In this document: piece after piece, positions 1 through 7,814 of the stretch
Numbering within the stretch: position 1 is the stretch's first letter
Layout of the letters: each line of letters begins with the position of its first letter
Assembly: GCA_016200205.1 (NCBI GenBank)
Contig: JACQFF010000251.1
Location: 1 to 36,504, forward strand
Source: Planctomycetia bacterium
GTDB lineage: Bacteria > Planctomycetota > Planctomycetia > Pirellulales > PALSA-1355
Reading direction: 5' to 3'
DNA: 36,504 bases
The notes under the pieces: model-generated
Seen by the model: the letters and a program-made list of their open reading frames with translations, nothing else
Database searches by the model: none
Told to the model about the DNA's origin: nothing
Made by a program: the position numbers and the translations under genes

Positions 1-179
1 CCTGGACTGGGGCGGTACGTCGAATCCATGCCGGTAGACTACCGTTTTGGTTTTTCCACTACCGCAATTCTCCGCAGAAAACTGCAATTCTTTGAAACGA
101 CTTGAAAATGTACCCGCGTGGTGTAAAATGCCGATATTGCTCGGGAAAATGGGCCTATTTTGGTTGGTCTCGGTTTTGA
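1..179. other. AT-rich segment left of the tRNA half
   Basis: No convincing gene is visible here. The segment is plainly richer in A and T than the rest of the window. A short hairpin, CGGTA-GAC-TACCG at about 32-44, is followed by T-runs and could end a gene lying to the left. GCAATTCT occurs twice (about 64 and 83), as does CTACCG (about 39 and 58). Short direct repeats next to a tRNA-type attachment site are often integrase arm or Xis sites, but that is only an inference here. Confidence 0.35.
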
Positions 180-221
180 TTCGCAATGCAGAGGTCGAGG
201 GTTCGACTCCCTTCCGCTCCA
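180..221 (+). tRNA. 3' half of tRNA-Ala(CGC), 5' half absent (attachment-site remnant)
   Basis: Read as tRNA positions 32-73, the segment fits without gaps: anticodon loop TTCGCAA (U33, anticodon CGC, A37), 3' anticodon strand TGCAG, variable loop AGGTC, T-stem GAGGG/CCCTT with loop TTCGACT, acceptor strand CCGCTCC and discriminator A. The U at position 70 would give the G3-U70 pair that marks alanine tRNAs. CCA is not encoded. The bases just upstream (TTTGA) cannot form the 5' anticodon strand CTGCA, and no D-arm or acceptor 5' strand lies within 75 bases, so the gene is a half. A half beginning at the anticodon loop and keeping its own downstream terminator is typical of the distal att site of an integrated element. 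Confidence 0.6.
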
Positions 222-228
222 CTGGGTT

Positions 229-265
229 TGCCCGCTGATAGAGAATGCCAGCGGGCATCTTTCAT
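229..265 (+). terminator. Rho-independent terminator behind the tRNA half
   Basis: A perfect 9-bp stem, TGCCCGCTG (229-237) with CAGCGGGCA (249-257), encloses an 11-base loop and is followed by TCTTTCATT. It lies 7 bases beyond the tRNA discriminator base, so it is probably the native terminator of the original tRNA-Ala gene. Confidence 0.6.
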
Positions 266-387
266 TGCAGCTCCATGATGTCTACCGGAATTGCGCGACA
301 CCGGGATGCGCGAAGACTAAAAGGTAGAATGCCAATCGCACCCCAGCTCAAGTCGGGTACTCCGATTCCCACTGACGCTGCCCCTGA

Positions 388-564
388 GTCGCGCGGATAA
401 CCGCCGCGATTACTGCAACGAAGAAGTTGGCCGAAGTGCGCAAGCGGCCTGCCCAGCAAGCCTACACGGGCAATTACCCAGTGATTTCCAAGCTCCGAGA
501 CAGGGGTCTAACCCTTCGTGGTATTGCCCGCCGGCCAAACGAATGGGGCCGGATCGAGTTGTGA
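388..564 (+). pseudogene. Decayed C-terminal piece of a large serine recombinase
   Basis: The frame that opens after a stop at 385-387 and closes with TGA at 562-564 contains the segment PVISKLRDRGLTLRGIARRP followed by NEWG. In the recombinase part of large serine recombinases, just before the end, the family shows a tail of the form AY...PVI..LR..G.TLR.IA..LNE.G. The match is good, but the catalytic resolvase domain is absent. The frame has no start codon in a plausible place, and the Leu of the usual LNE has become Pro-Asn. Weak traces of the following TSRKD segment appear in another frame, suggesting an additional frameshift. It lies about 170 bases right of the tRNA half, and together they point to old mobile-element activity. 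The family call rests on pattern memory, not a search. Confidence 0.5.
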
Positions 565-717
565 CAAGTCGCAAGGACTGACGCGGCTGGCCGGGTTGTC
601 GGTGGCCAGCGAAATTGGGTCTCGGCGGATCGTCTGTTATAACGATCTTGTGAAGTCCGCGGGATCATTGAGCCGCTCGAGAAAGGAAAAGCAGCCAACG
701 ATTGGGGGGGCGAACCG

Positions 718-1707
718 ATGAAATTGGGCATGTTGGGCATGTGGCACTCGCACGCCGACGGCATTGTCCGCCGCGTGGCCGAGCATCCAGAAGAATTTAA
801 GCTGGTGGGCTTTTACGACCCCGACCCGCGCGTCGTCCGCGATCGGCGCAGCCACTGGGAGCCGCGCATCGAAGGCTTCCGAGTGTTCGACACCGCGGAG
901 CAACTGCTCGCCGAGCCGCTCGACGGCGTGGTGGTCGAGGGGCGCGTGTTCGAGAACCTGGCGTTGGCGAAGTTGGCGCTCGAAAGTGGCCGCCCGGTGA
1001 TGCTCGAAAAGCCCGCGGGCCAACGGCTCGACGAGTTCCGCGCCCTCGCCGATCTGGCCCAGCGAAAGCATCTGCACGTGCAGATGATCTATTTGTTCCG
1101 CTACATGTCGGCGGTGCAGGAAATGTTGCGGCGGGCGCGAAGTGGCGAGCTGGGTCGCATTTATGAATTTCGGGCGCGATTGCCGAAAGACCTGCGGTCA
1201 TACGATAACTACGTGGCCGAGCTGGGTCGCTATAAAGGCGGAATGTTCTTCGAAATGGCCGGCCACGTCATCGACCTGATGGTGGCGATCCTCGGCAAAC
1301 CGAACAGCGTGACGCCGTTTCTGGCGCATCATCACGCCAAGAGCGGAGACTTCATCGACAACGGCGTGGCCGTTTTCGGCTTCGACGGCGCCTGGGGCAT
1401 CATCGAGGTGCCGGCGTTGGAGCTGGCTCCGCGCTCCCGTCGCATCGAGGTTTACGGCACAGCTGGAGCCTGTGTGATCCCACACCTGGGCAGCGGACAT
1501 TTGGCCAACAAAGACATTCAGCCGATCGAAGTCTATACAGCCGGCGCCGCGGACTGGCAGACCCACGAGCTTGCGGCCGCGACGCTTCAGATTTCCGACC
1601 TACGGCAATTCGCCGCGGTCGTCATGAAACGCGAGAATCCCGATTTCAGTCTGGATCACGACCTGACCGTACAGGAATCGCTGCTGCGCGCTAGCGGCAT
1701 GGCTTAA
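718..1707 (+). CDS. Gfo/Idh/MocA family NAD(P)-dependent oxidoreductase
   Basis: A 329-residue cytoplasmic protein of the usual family length. The N-terminal Rossmann part opens with GMLGMWHSHA (residues 4-13), a glycine-rich dinucleotide loop with the histidine common in planctomycete members. The LEKPAG segment (96-101) is the conserved EKP motif at the end of the nucleotide domain. The C-terminal half has GGMFFEMAGHVIDLM (174-188), which corresponds to the catalytic GG..D.G.H.IDL motif, with H183 as probable catalytic base. Such enzymes oxidise or reduce sugars, inositols or their derivatives, but the substrate cannot be told from the sequence. The ATG at 718 follows a G-rich stretch. The gene stands alone, and its stop codon is followed within 11 bases by a dispersed repeat. 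Confidence 0.9.
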   Translation: MKLGMLGMWHSHADGIVRRVAEHPEEFKLVGFYDPDPRVVRDRRSHWEPRIEGFRVFDTAEQLLAEPLDGVVVEGRVFENLALAKLALESGRPVMLEKPAGQRLDEFRALADLAQRKHLHVQMIYLFRYMSAVQEMLRRARSGELGRIYEFRARLPKDLRSYDNYVAELGRYKGGMFFEMAGHVIDLMVAILGKPNSVTPFLAHHHAKSGDFIDNGVAVFGFDGAWGIIEVPALELAPRSRRIEVYGTAGACVIPHLGSGHLANKDIQPIEVYTAGAADWQTHELAAATLQISDLRQFAAVVMKRENPDFSLDHDLTVQESLLRASGMA

Positions 1708-1717
1708 ATCGGGACAA

Positions 1718-1808
1718 GGGGACAGTCCCATTTTGCTCCCCGACCATCCTGCGGATGGTGCCCGCCGCAAAATCGGGACAGTCCCCGACGGTTCTCGGAT
1801 AGGCTCTT
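1718..1808. repeat. Dispersed palindromic repeat, copy 1
   Basis: The copy contains GGGACAGTCCC, the hairpin ACCATCC-TGC-GGATGGT, AAAATCGGGACAGTCCCC and the end GACGGTTCTCGGATAGGCTCTTAA. It matches 5679-5768 at most positions in the same orientation. It starts 11 bases after the stop codon of the preceding oxidoreductase gene, so it may also act as that gene's 3' end. The left arm seen in copy 2 is missing or replaced here. Confidence 0.7.
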
Positions 1809-2227
1809 AATGTCGAATCGGCTGATAAGTTTTGTCCAGCCTTTGGGGCGCACTAGGCGGCCGCGACTTTCGCGAATAGACTCCCTTCCTCTTTTCCCCT
1901 GCGAGTGTAGTGTCGTCCAACTCGTTGCGACTTTTGCAACTCAATCGTGGGGCGACTCCGTGCTTGCCCCGGCTTTCCGGCTGACTTTGTGCCCAGAGGG
2001 CCAACCGCGAGTTGGTCTCGGCGCAGAAGCGGTTGTGCCGATTAGCGCGATTCTAGCTTTGCATTTTCGGTGTCAGCGACAACCGCGGGTGAGTTGCTAT
2101 TGAAAGCGATTAGTGTTGGTACATAGTCGAACTATCGACATGGATGAACACAACGTTGGTCGAATTTGTCCGCTATGGCAAATGCAGGCCGGAAAACTTT
2201 TCTTGTTCAACCCCGAGAGACACGCCG
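1809..2227. other. Intergenic region upstream of the first PEP-CTERM gene
   Basis: No gene is supported. Short open frames on both strands show no family pattern or ribosome site. A possible promoter for the downstream gene is TTGAAA (2100-2105), a 16-base spacer and CATAGT (2122-2127), a weak match to the sigma-70 consensus. Nothing else is visible. Confidence 0.3.
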
Positions 2228-2953
2228 ATGAAACGCATCCTAACCCCCGGCAAATGGCGGCAGCATTGCACCGCGGTTATCGCAGGATTCCTTCTAATCT
2301 TACTGCCTGGCGCGGCGCGTGCCACCATCTTGACGATGGAGGCCGACATCGAATTCAGCGGCGGCACTGCGCCAGCGGGACCGGCTCCGTGGTTCACGGT
2401 GACAATCGACGACCATGGCAGTACTGGTTCAGTGACGTTCGATCTGACCGGCGCCCACCTCACGAGTACCGAGAATATCAGCGAATTGGATTTGAACCTC
2501 GATCCAGCCTTGAGCGCGGATTTGGGGTCGCTGACGTTCACTGAGTTGAGCAGGACTGGCTCGTTCACGACGCCAACAATTTTCCAGGGTGAGGACAACT
2601 TCAGGGCGAACAGCGGCGGCCTGTACGATATCCGATTGTCGTTCGCGGTTGGAACCAACCACACATTCATTGGCGGAGATGCCATCCAATACTCGATCGC
2701 TGGCGCTGGACTAACGGCGTCATCGTTTGATTTTTTGAGTACTCCCGCTGGCGGTCATGGTCCGTTTGTCATGGCAGCGCATATACAGAATACTCCCGCC
2801 GGTGGTGGCTCAAGTGGCTGGGTGACCGACAGCGTCAACAGCCATGTGCAAGCGGTGCCCGAGCCGAGCACTGCCTGTCTGGCGGGGTTTGGGCTGATCA
2901 GCCTGGCCACAATCGCCTGCGGCCGTCGGGCCACTCTCGGTTGGTTGGCGTAG
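2228..2953 (+). CDS. Exported PEP-CTERM protein of unknown function
   Basis: A 241-residue protein with a typical Sec signal: a basic start (MKRILTPGKWR), a hydrophobic run at about 18-29 and a probable cut after the ALA-like GAARA. The C-terminus carries the PEP-CTERM sorting signal: VPEPSTACLAG, a hydrophobic helix and a short basic cluster (CGRR). This tail is processed by an exosortase and is known from biofilm- and envelope-associated proteins. The middle (residues about 35-200) is Thr/Ser/Gly-rich and looks like beta-sandwich sequence, with no recognised domain. The frame is open further upstream to 2144, but ATG 2228 directly precedes the signal peptide and follows a GAGAGA purine run, so it was chosen. 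No exosortase gene is in the window. Confidence 0.8.
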   Translation: MKRILTPGKWRQHCTAVIAGFLLILLPGAARATILTMEADIEFSGGTAPAGPAPWFTVTIDDHGSTGSVTFDLTGAHLTSTENISELDLNLDPALSADLGSLTFTELSRTGSFTTPTIFQGEDNFRANSGGLYDIRLSFAVGTNHTFIGGDAIQYSIAGAGLTASSFDFLSTPAGGHGPFVMAAHIQNTPAGGGSSGWVTDSVNSHVQAVPEPSTACLAGFGLISLATIACGRRATLGWLA

Positions 2954-3231
2954 CGACTCGGTGGGATCGTACGTCTGGGGTGGCGCGTTTTGCCGGTTCC
3001 TGCGGGTCGACCCGGGCGAAAAAAATGATCGCCATCGTGATGACCCAGGTTCGGCCTTACAGCCATCTCTACAATCGCCATGAGTTGCAGGTTTTGGCTT
3101 GCCGGGGCGTCGTGGACAGCGCGAAAGACTGCGTTGTCGCGCCGATTCAGGACTCCCGTCTTTGACCGGGCGCCAACTGACCAAAAACCACGGATCAGCG
3201 TGCCGCCTGCTTGCAAATGATTGCCAACGAA
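2954..3231. other. Convergent intergenic region between the two PEP-CTERM genes
   Basis: No gene is supported in this gap. It separates a plus-strand and a minus-strand gene whose 3' ends face each other. The right part holds the terminator described separately. Confidence 0.4.
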
Positions 3232-3267
3232 AAGAGCCGGGCGGCAGTCCGTCGACCACCGCCCGGC
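3232..3267 (-). terminator. Terminator of the kelch/PEP-CTERM gene
   Basis: A 9-bp stem, GCCGGGCGG (3236-3244) with CCGCCCGGC (3259-3267), has a 14-base loop. Read on the minus strand it is followed by TCTTTTC, as expected for rho-independent termination of the leftward gene ending at 3286. Confidence 0.6.
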
Positions 3268-3285
3268 CTAAAGAAAACACAATGT

Positions 3286-4398
3286 CTACCGCACGTAGGC
3301 AGCCTTGCGCCATCGGGCGATCAGTAGCAGAGCGCCGGCGATAGCCAAGAGCACCAGCGTGCTAGGCTCCGGTACAAGGCGTTCCACAAACGGCACCGAG
3401 AGGCCAAAGATACCGGACCCGATGGCGTACAAGCCCGTCCCGTCAGCCAGCGGACCAACGGCATGCTCGCTTTGCGGGAAAAGCATTGCCGGGCCAGCCA
3501 TCCAACTGTCTGTGAGCGGGTCGTACAACTCGGTTATCGGCAGGTTAGGGCCGCCGGCAAAGCCGCCGTACACCGCGATCTTGCCGTCCTCAGCCGTGCC
3601 CAGGTGGATGACGCCTGCCATGCTGTTGGAACGGGCGGTGGGCATCGGCGCGCCGAAGGCCCAGGTGCCGCTGGCGATGTCAAAAATCTGCACGGCGGAC
3701 GAAAAGCCGGAAAAGGGACTAAACCCGCCGAACACGTACACCTTGCCAGCCAACGAGCCGCTATCCGCCGCATTGAGCGCAACGGTAGCTTCCGTATCCA
3801 TCAAGGGAACAGGCATGGGAGCCAGCGGGGCCCAAGTGCCCAGGGGCCCAGCAGTCGGATCGAAGACTTCAAAGGCAGGCGTCGGCGTGCCGGAGAGTGG
3901 CACCGCGCCGTCGCTACCGCCGGCAGCATAGATCTTTCCGCCCAAGCTGCCCGTGCCGAGTCCGCGGCGCGCCGTCGGCATTGCGGCCTTGGGCATCCAG
4001 ACGCCGCCCGGAGTAAACTGTTCGACAACGGTACCGACGCTGATTGCTGGCCGACCACCGATGGTATACAATTTTCCGCCCGCAACCGCGCCGGCGCCTT
4101 CGGAGTTTGGAACGAAGGCGTCAGGCAACATGGGACTGATGTGGGTCCAGGTGTCGGTCGGAATGTCATACGACGACAAGAACGGAGTATCGCCCGGTCG
4201 GTAGCCTTTGGCGACGTAAATCGTGCTGCCAATGATTCCGGCGGAGCCACCCTCGATACCTCCACCGCCGGTTCGCGGATCCATAAACGGCGCGAGCGCC
4301 TCCCAGTGCAACTGCGCGTTGGCCGTGCAGACCAGCCCAGCCACCAGCACCGTGGCGCACGCCGCAGCCTGGCCAAAACGGAATAAGATCTGTCTCAT
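3286..4398 (-). CDS. Exported kelch-repeat protein with PEP-CTERM anchor
   Basis: A 370-residue protein. The signal peptide is residues 1-28, ending TANAQ. The body is a series of kelch-type beta-propeller blades, seen as repeated segments such as GKLYTIGG, GKIYAAGG, GKVYVFGG and GKIAVYGG, each followed by a stretch with a Trp and an MP(T)AR-like turn (for example MPTARRG and MPTARSN). At least five blades can be counted, which suits a closed six- or seven-bladed propeller. The C-terminus is VPEPSTLVLLA, a hydrophobic helix and RWRK, a clear PEP-CTERM exosortase signal. Kelch propellers usually bind proteins or glycans, and no catalytic residues (galactose-oxidase type) are evident. The ATG at 4398 follows AGGAGA at 7 bases. 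The next gene upstream on this strand is 770 bases away, so it is monocistronic. Confidence 0.85.
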   Translation of the reverse strand: MRQILFRFGQAAACATVLVAGLVCTANAQLHWEALAPFMDPRTGGGGIEGGSAGIIGSTIYVAKGYRPGDTPFLSSYDIPTDTWTHISPMLPDAFVPNSEGAGAVAGGKLYTIGGRPAISVGTVVEQFTPGGVWMPKAAMPTARRGLGTGSLGGKIYAAGGSDGAVPLSGTPTPAFEVFDPTAGPLGTWAPLAPMPVPLMDTEATVALNAADSGSLAGKVYVFGGFSPFSGFSSAVQIFDIASGTWAFGAPMPTARSNSMAGVIHLGTAEDGKIAVYGGFAGGPNLPITELYDPLTDSWMAGPAMLFPQSEHAVGPLADGTGLYAIGSGIFGLSVPFVERLVPEPSTLVLLAIAGALLLIARWRKAAYVR

Positions 4399-5167
4399 TA
4401 GCAGGTCTCCTAGTCTTGATGTCCAACGAACATGATGCGGATGTTTCTGACTACTTCCAACCTGTTGCCGAGTGGAATCGTGCGTTGCAAGCGCGCGCGC
4501 GACCCACTCCGCGCCCTAATCGAGGGTCGCCGATAAACACGACAGGTTCATTGAGTCGCGGCACCTCCTTTTGGCCAGCGCGGCCAGCCTGTCGTACATC
4601 GTCGCGAAGGACTCGGCCGGGGTCGAATGCCCCGGGTGGCGCAGAAAACGCCGCGAATAAAGAGTAAAACGCCGCCCGACCTGCGTGCGCCGGCACAGAG
4701 ACTAACCTTGCGCTCCACCGACTTGAGATCGGGCTGCATTAGCGTCACTCCCAAAGATCTGCGTGGAGCGCGACCGCGATCGGCATTTGGCCGCCGCCGA
4801 AGCGCTCTCGCACGAACGGGGGTCATCATACCGTCCGGAGAAGGAGGCGTCAAGTATTTTTTCTCGTTTGTCGCAGGATTTCATGCCAACGCGGCCCGGG
4901 GGCTGACGAGAGTTGCCTCCAGAAGTATCGCCGTCTCGCTGGAACGCGATCCTTTGGCCTCCTGGCCTTTGAAAACCCCGCCGATCCCCTCGATATGGTG
5001 GTACACTACGACGAGCAGGTTGTCCTGGGCAAAGGCATTTCGGATCGCGGGCAGGTGATCGCTTCATACGCACTGACGCGCGGGTCGGCTGCGAGGCGAT
5101 CGAGAGTGGATGGCAAAGAAGTACATAAACCGCGTCGGATCGCAGTCAAGGTTGCGCGCGCGCCAGG
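4399..5167. other. Long intergenic region without a recognisable gene
   Basis: 769 bases lie between two minus-strand genes. Open frames on both strands were read and none shows a family pattern with a plausible start. On the plus strand, the frame through 4995-5167 has a protein-like composition but runs antisense into the HHE gene. A minus-strand stretch around 4560-4700 also looks weakly protein-like and is interrupted. Both could be remnants of lost genes. A T-run (TTTTTTCTCG) at about 4857 is not preceded by a strong hairpin. Confidence 0.3.
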
Positions 5168-5623
5168 TTATCCCTCTCCGCCGTTGTCTTCCAGCAAGGC
5201 ATGCTGGAGCAGGTCCGTTTCTCTTCGGCTGTGCTCGTCCAGTTTTTCCAAGAGGGCCAACAGGTCGTCCGATATCTTGGCAAAAGCGGCATGGTCGGTC
5301 GGCTCGACACGCCGCAAGCGCCTCAGAATGCGGCTTAGCGCCTTGCGGAATCGATCGTGCTCCTGCCGCAGCGCTTCAACTTCGTCGGTCAACTCCGGGC
5401 GCTCCGCCAAGACTACCGACATGTAGCCGTCTTCCTCCTCCAACTCCATCAGATGCTTGAGATGCCGCTGGAACGACTGGCCGACAAATCGCAGGCTCGA
5501 TAGTTTTCTGGAGAGGTCCGCTCCTTGGAACTTCCAGCCGATGGTGGCGCGTAGCGCACTGGTGACGTAAGCCAATGTCTGGTGCTCGACAAGCACTTGC
5601 TGCGGAATGGCGAGATGGTCCAT
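5168..5623 (-). CDS. Hemerythrin-like HHE domain protein
   Basis: A 151-residue, all-helical protein of the length usual for stand-alone HHE domains. Candidate metal ligands are spaced along the helices as in the family: H14 (LVEHQTL), H54 in FQRHLKHLMELEEE with a nearby Glu, H89 (RQEHDRF), H131 and E135 (DEHSRRETDLLQHA). HHE proteins bind a di-iron centre and serve in oxygen or nitric-oxide sensing, iron handling or repair of damaged iron-sulphur clusters, and the role here is not determined. The frame extends upstream to 5794, but ATG 5623 follows AAGGAG at 7 bases and the extension would be made of repeat DNA, so 5623 is the start. The repeat lies directly upstream and may carry or disturb the promoter. 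Confidence 0.8.
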   Translation of the reverse strand: MDHLAIPQQVLVEHQTLAYVTSALRATIGWKFQGADLSRKLSSLRFVGQSFQRHLKHLMELEEEDGYMSVVLAERPELTDEVEALRQEHDRFRKALSRILRRLRRVEPTDHAAFAKISDDLLALLEKLDEHSRRETDLLQHALLEDNGGEG

Positions 5624-5654
5624 GATGCGTCTCCTTGAAGGACGACAAATCCGA

Positions 5655-5772
5655 CTTAGAGCCAATCCGACAACCGTCTCGGACAGTCCCATTTGTTCGC
5701 CGAGCATCCTGCCGGTGGTGCCCGCCGCAAAATCGGAACAGTCCCCGACGGCTCTCGGACAACCTCTTGTTA
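5655..5772. repeat. Dispersed palindromic repeat, copy 2 (MITE-like)
   Basis: Positions 5679-5768 match copy 1 (1718-1808) over most of their length, including CCCGCCGCAAAATCGG and ACAGTCCCCGACGG. Here the left arm, TTAGAGCCAATCCGACAACC GTC (from 5655), is present. Its reverse complement closely matches the right end of copy 1 (GACGGTTCTCGGATAGGCTC), so the full element is a long imperfect inverted repeat with TTA...TAA ends. It sits just upstream of the HHE gene's ribosome site. Confidence 0.65.
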
Positions 5773-6376
5773 ATTCTACCCCGAAGTGGCCCATTTGATT
5801 ATCTGACCGACCCCGTACACCAATAGGCCAGCCGGCTTAACTCTCGTTCACCAAAGGTCTTTTGCGATCAGCCGAGGCCCAAACCACACACCGCCACATA
5901 GTGGCCATTCTAAGGTCGCTCGGGCGGCCTGCTCCTGGTGGCCCGGTGCGGTCGGTTGTGGGACAGGAAAATGGCCGCGAATCCCCGGCCGAGGGCGGCA
6001 ACGAAAAAGTCCGAAAAATCTGTCGTAAAAACGTTGCTCGTGGCGTTTGGCGGGGCTATGCCACCGGCATTCTTCTCACGCGCCATGGTGCCGCTAGCCA
6101 AACGTTCATTCAGCGTTTGACCTTCTTTCGTGGCGCCCGGGGTCCGCCACGCGGGCACTTTTCCGATTCGCCGTCGACTTCACGTTGCCAGCATGTCGCA
6201 AGTCGGTAGTCCGCCGAGCCGTGATTCAGATAGACCTATCGTCTGGCATTTGGCTACAATTCGCCCCCCGGCCTTTCGTGCGCCGGACAATGATTTCGCA
6301 AGTGCAGGGCCGAGAGCGCGCACTTTGCCGGATCGTGCGTTCCGCTCAGCCCGATCGCAGTAAATGGAGTTACCGC
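5773..6376. other. Intergenic region between the repeat and the Gly/Trp-rich TPR gene
   Basis: No gene is supported with confidence. A short plus-strand frame at 5971-6120 encodes a basic 49-residue peptide after a weak AGGA, but its composition falls apart after the lysine-rich start. TACAAT at about 6254-6259 could be a -10 box for the downstream gene but has no good -35 partner. Confidence 0.3.
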
Positions 6377-7777
6377 ATGAAAACGGCATTCGTAACTGGC
6401 CTGATCCTGGCAATCGTGACGGCCCCCATCGAGGCGTACGCCCAACGGGGACACGGCGGCGGCAATCGTGGTGGTGGCTGGCAGGGTGGCGGTGGCGGCA
6501 GGCAGGGCGGTGGAACTCAACAACGCGGCGGAGGTGGTGGCTTTCAGGGCGGCGGGGGACGCACCGCGTCGAATGCTCCCGCTTCACGGCAGACCAATTC
6601 GGTCCAGCATCAGCTTGCCGCCAGCAGCCCTGCATTCAGCCATCGTCCCACCTATCACGGCGACTGGTATCACGGCGACTGGCGCGGCCATTGGGTCGAT
6701 CCTTGGGCCTGCCGACCCTGTGGTTGGTATGGCGGTGGCTGGGGATGGGGATGGGGCTTTGGTTGGGGATTCGGCGCCGGCGTCGCAACCGTTGGCGTCG
6801 TGACGCTCGGATCTCCCTGGGGATGGGGCTACTACAGTTATTACAATCCATACTGGGTCGTGCCGGTTGGCGGGGTGAGCTACATCAATTACTCGCAGCC
6901 GATCATCGCTGCCCCGGTGGTCGTGCCCGCACTGCAACCCGCCATGCAGACGACCCTGCCGAGCCCCTCGGATGCCGCCAGCACGTCGAGCGACCAGGAA
7001 AAAGCACTGAGCATTTTTGAGAGCGCGCACAGCTTCTTCAAGCGCGGTGAATATCAGTTGGCGCTTGCGCAAACAAATCGGGCCGTGGCGCTATTGCCCA
7101 ACGACTCGCTGATGCACGAGTTTCGCGGCTTGTGCTTGTTCGCCTTGCAGGATTACGGGCAGGCTGCCGCGGCGACTTATGCAGTGCTATCCATCGGGCC
7201 CGGCTGGGATTCGGCAACCTTGATGAGCCTCTATCCCAATGCGAGCGTCTACAACGAGCAGTTGCGCGCACTGGAGACATATCGCGACGAAAACCCCAAC
7301 GCCGCCGCCGCACGATTCCTGCTGGCGTACCACTACATGCTTGCAGGACACAATGACAAGGCGACGGCCGAACTTGAGACTGTTGTGGAACTCGAACCGA
7401 AGGACCAGCTTTCGGCTCAATTGCTCAAAGGACTCACCACTCCCCCGGAAATCCAGCCTCCCGCGGGGCCGGCTCGACCGCCGGCACGGCCGGTCGCTGT
7501 CGAAAGTCTGGTAGGAAATTGGAGAAGCAGCCGGGCCGATGGGTCGAAGTTCGAGCTGAACCTGAGCGAGGACAACCGGTTCAGTTGGAAGGCCACGCAA
7601 CAGGACAAGCAGCAACAGCTCAGCGGCACGTACACGCTTGCCGACAATTACTTGATCCTGACGGCGAGCGACCAGAACGCGCTAGTGGGTCACGTGGCGC
7701 TCGAGCCAGGCGGTAAGCTCAAGTTCAAGCTGGCCGGCGGCAGCCCGACCGATCCCGGCTTGACGTTCACGCGATAG
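6377..7777 (+). CDS. Exported Gly/Trp-rich protein with TPR region and C-terminal beta domain
   Basis: A 466-residue protein. Residues 1-23 form a Sec signal ending AYAQ. There follows a low-complexity stretch of Gly, Arg and Gln (about 25-65), then a Trp/Gly/Tyr-rich segment (about 95-170) with repeated GWGWG and HGDW units, likely membrane- or wall-associated. Residues about 210-345 contain helical repeats of TPR type, for example KRGEYQLALAQTNRAVALLP and a later AGHNDKATAELETVVELEP. After a Pro-rich linker (PPAGPARPPARP), the last 90 residues, beginning VESLVGNWRSS, look like a small lipocalin-like beta domain (GNW...F.L...N..F.W). The frame is open back to 6185, but ATG 6377 precedes the signal peptide and follows GGAG, which fixes the start. 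The function is unknown, and proteins of this layout recur in planctomycete genomes. Confidence 0.75.
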   Translation: MKTAFVTGLILAIVTAPIEAYAQRGHGGGNRGGGWQGGGGGRQGGGTQQRGGGGGFQGGGGRTASNAPASRQTNSVQHQLAASSPAFSHRPTYHGDWYHGDWRGHWVDPWACRPCGWYGGGWGWGWGFGWGFGAGVATVGVVTLGSPWGWGYYSYYNPYWVVPVGGVSYINYSQPIIAAPVVVPALQPAMQTTLPSPSDAASTSSDQEKALSIFESAHSFFKRGEYQLALAQTNRAVALLPNDSLMHEFRGLCLFALQDYGQAAAATYAVLSIGPGWDSATLMSLYPNASVYNEQLRALETYRDENPNAAAARFLLAYHYMLAGHNDKATAELETVVELEPKDQLSAQLLKGLTTPPEIQPPAGPARPPARPVAVESLVGNWRSSRADGSKFELNLSEDNRFSWKATQQDKQQQLSGTYTLADNYLILTASDQNALVGHVALEPGGKLKFKLAGGSPTDPGLTFTR

Positions 7778-7814
7778 ACGGCACGGCCGGCTGACTGTTC
7801 TCCTACCAAGGCGC

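Noticed and set aside
9-221. A tmRNA or an intron-containing tRNA using GGGGCGG (9-15) as the 5' acceptor strand
   Set aside because: GGGGCGG can pair with CCGCTCC at the 3' end including G3-U70, but no D-arm, tag reading frame ending in Ala-Ala-stop or pseudoknot is visible, and the 3' half fits a normal tRNA-Ala anticodon arm. The match is probably chance.
2144-2227. Longer N-terminus of the first PEP-CTERM protein
   Set aside because: The added residues (MNTTLVEFVRYG...) would bury the signal peptide 28 residues inside the protein.
4995-5426. Plus-strand frame with protein-like composition
   Set aside because: It overlaps the well-supported HHE gene in antisense, lacks a ribosome site and matches no family I recognise.
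5971-6120. Small basic peptide beginning MAANPRPRAATKK
   Set aside because: The ribosome site is weak and there is no family pattern. Composition changes abruptly after about 25 residues, so it was not called a gene.
6430-6560. Glycine-codon repeats (GGC/GGT runs) as a tandem DNA repeat or CRISPR-like array
   Set aside because: The pattern is explained by the Gly-rich coding sequence. No regularly spaced repeats with unique spacers occur anywhere in the window.
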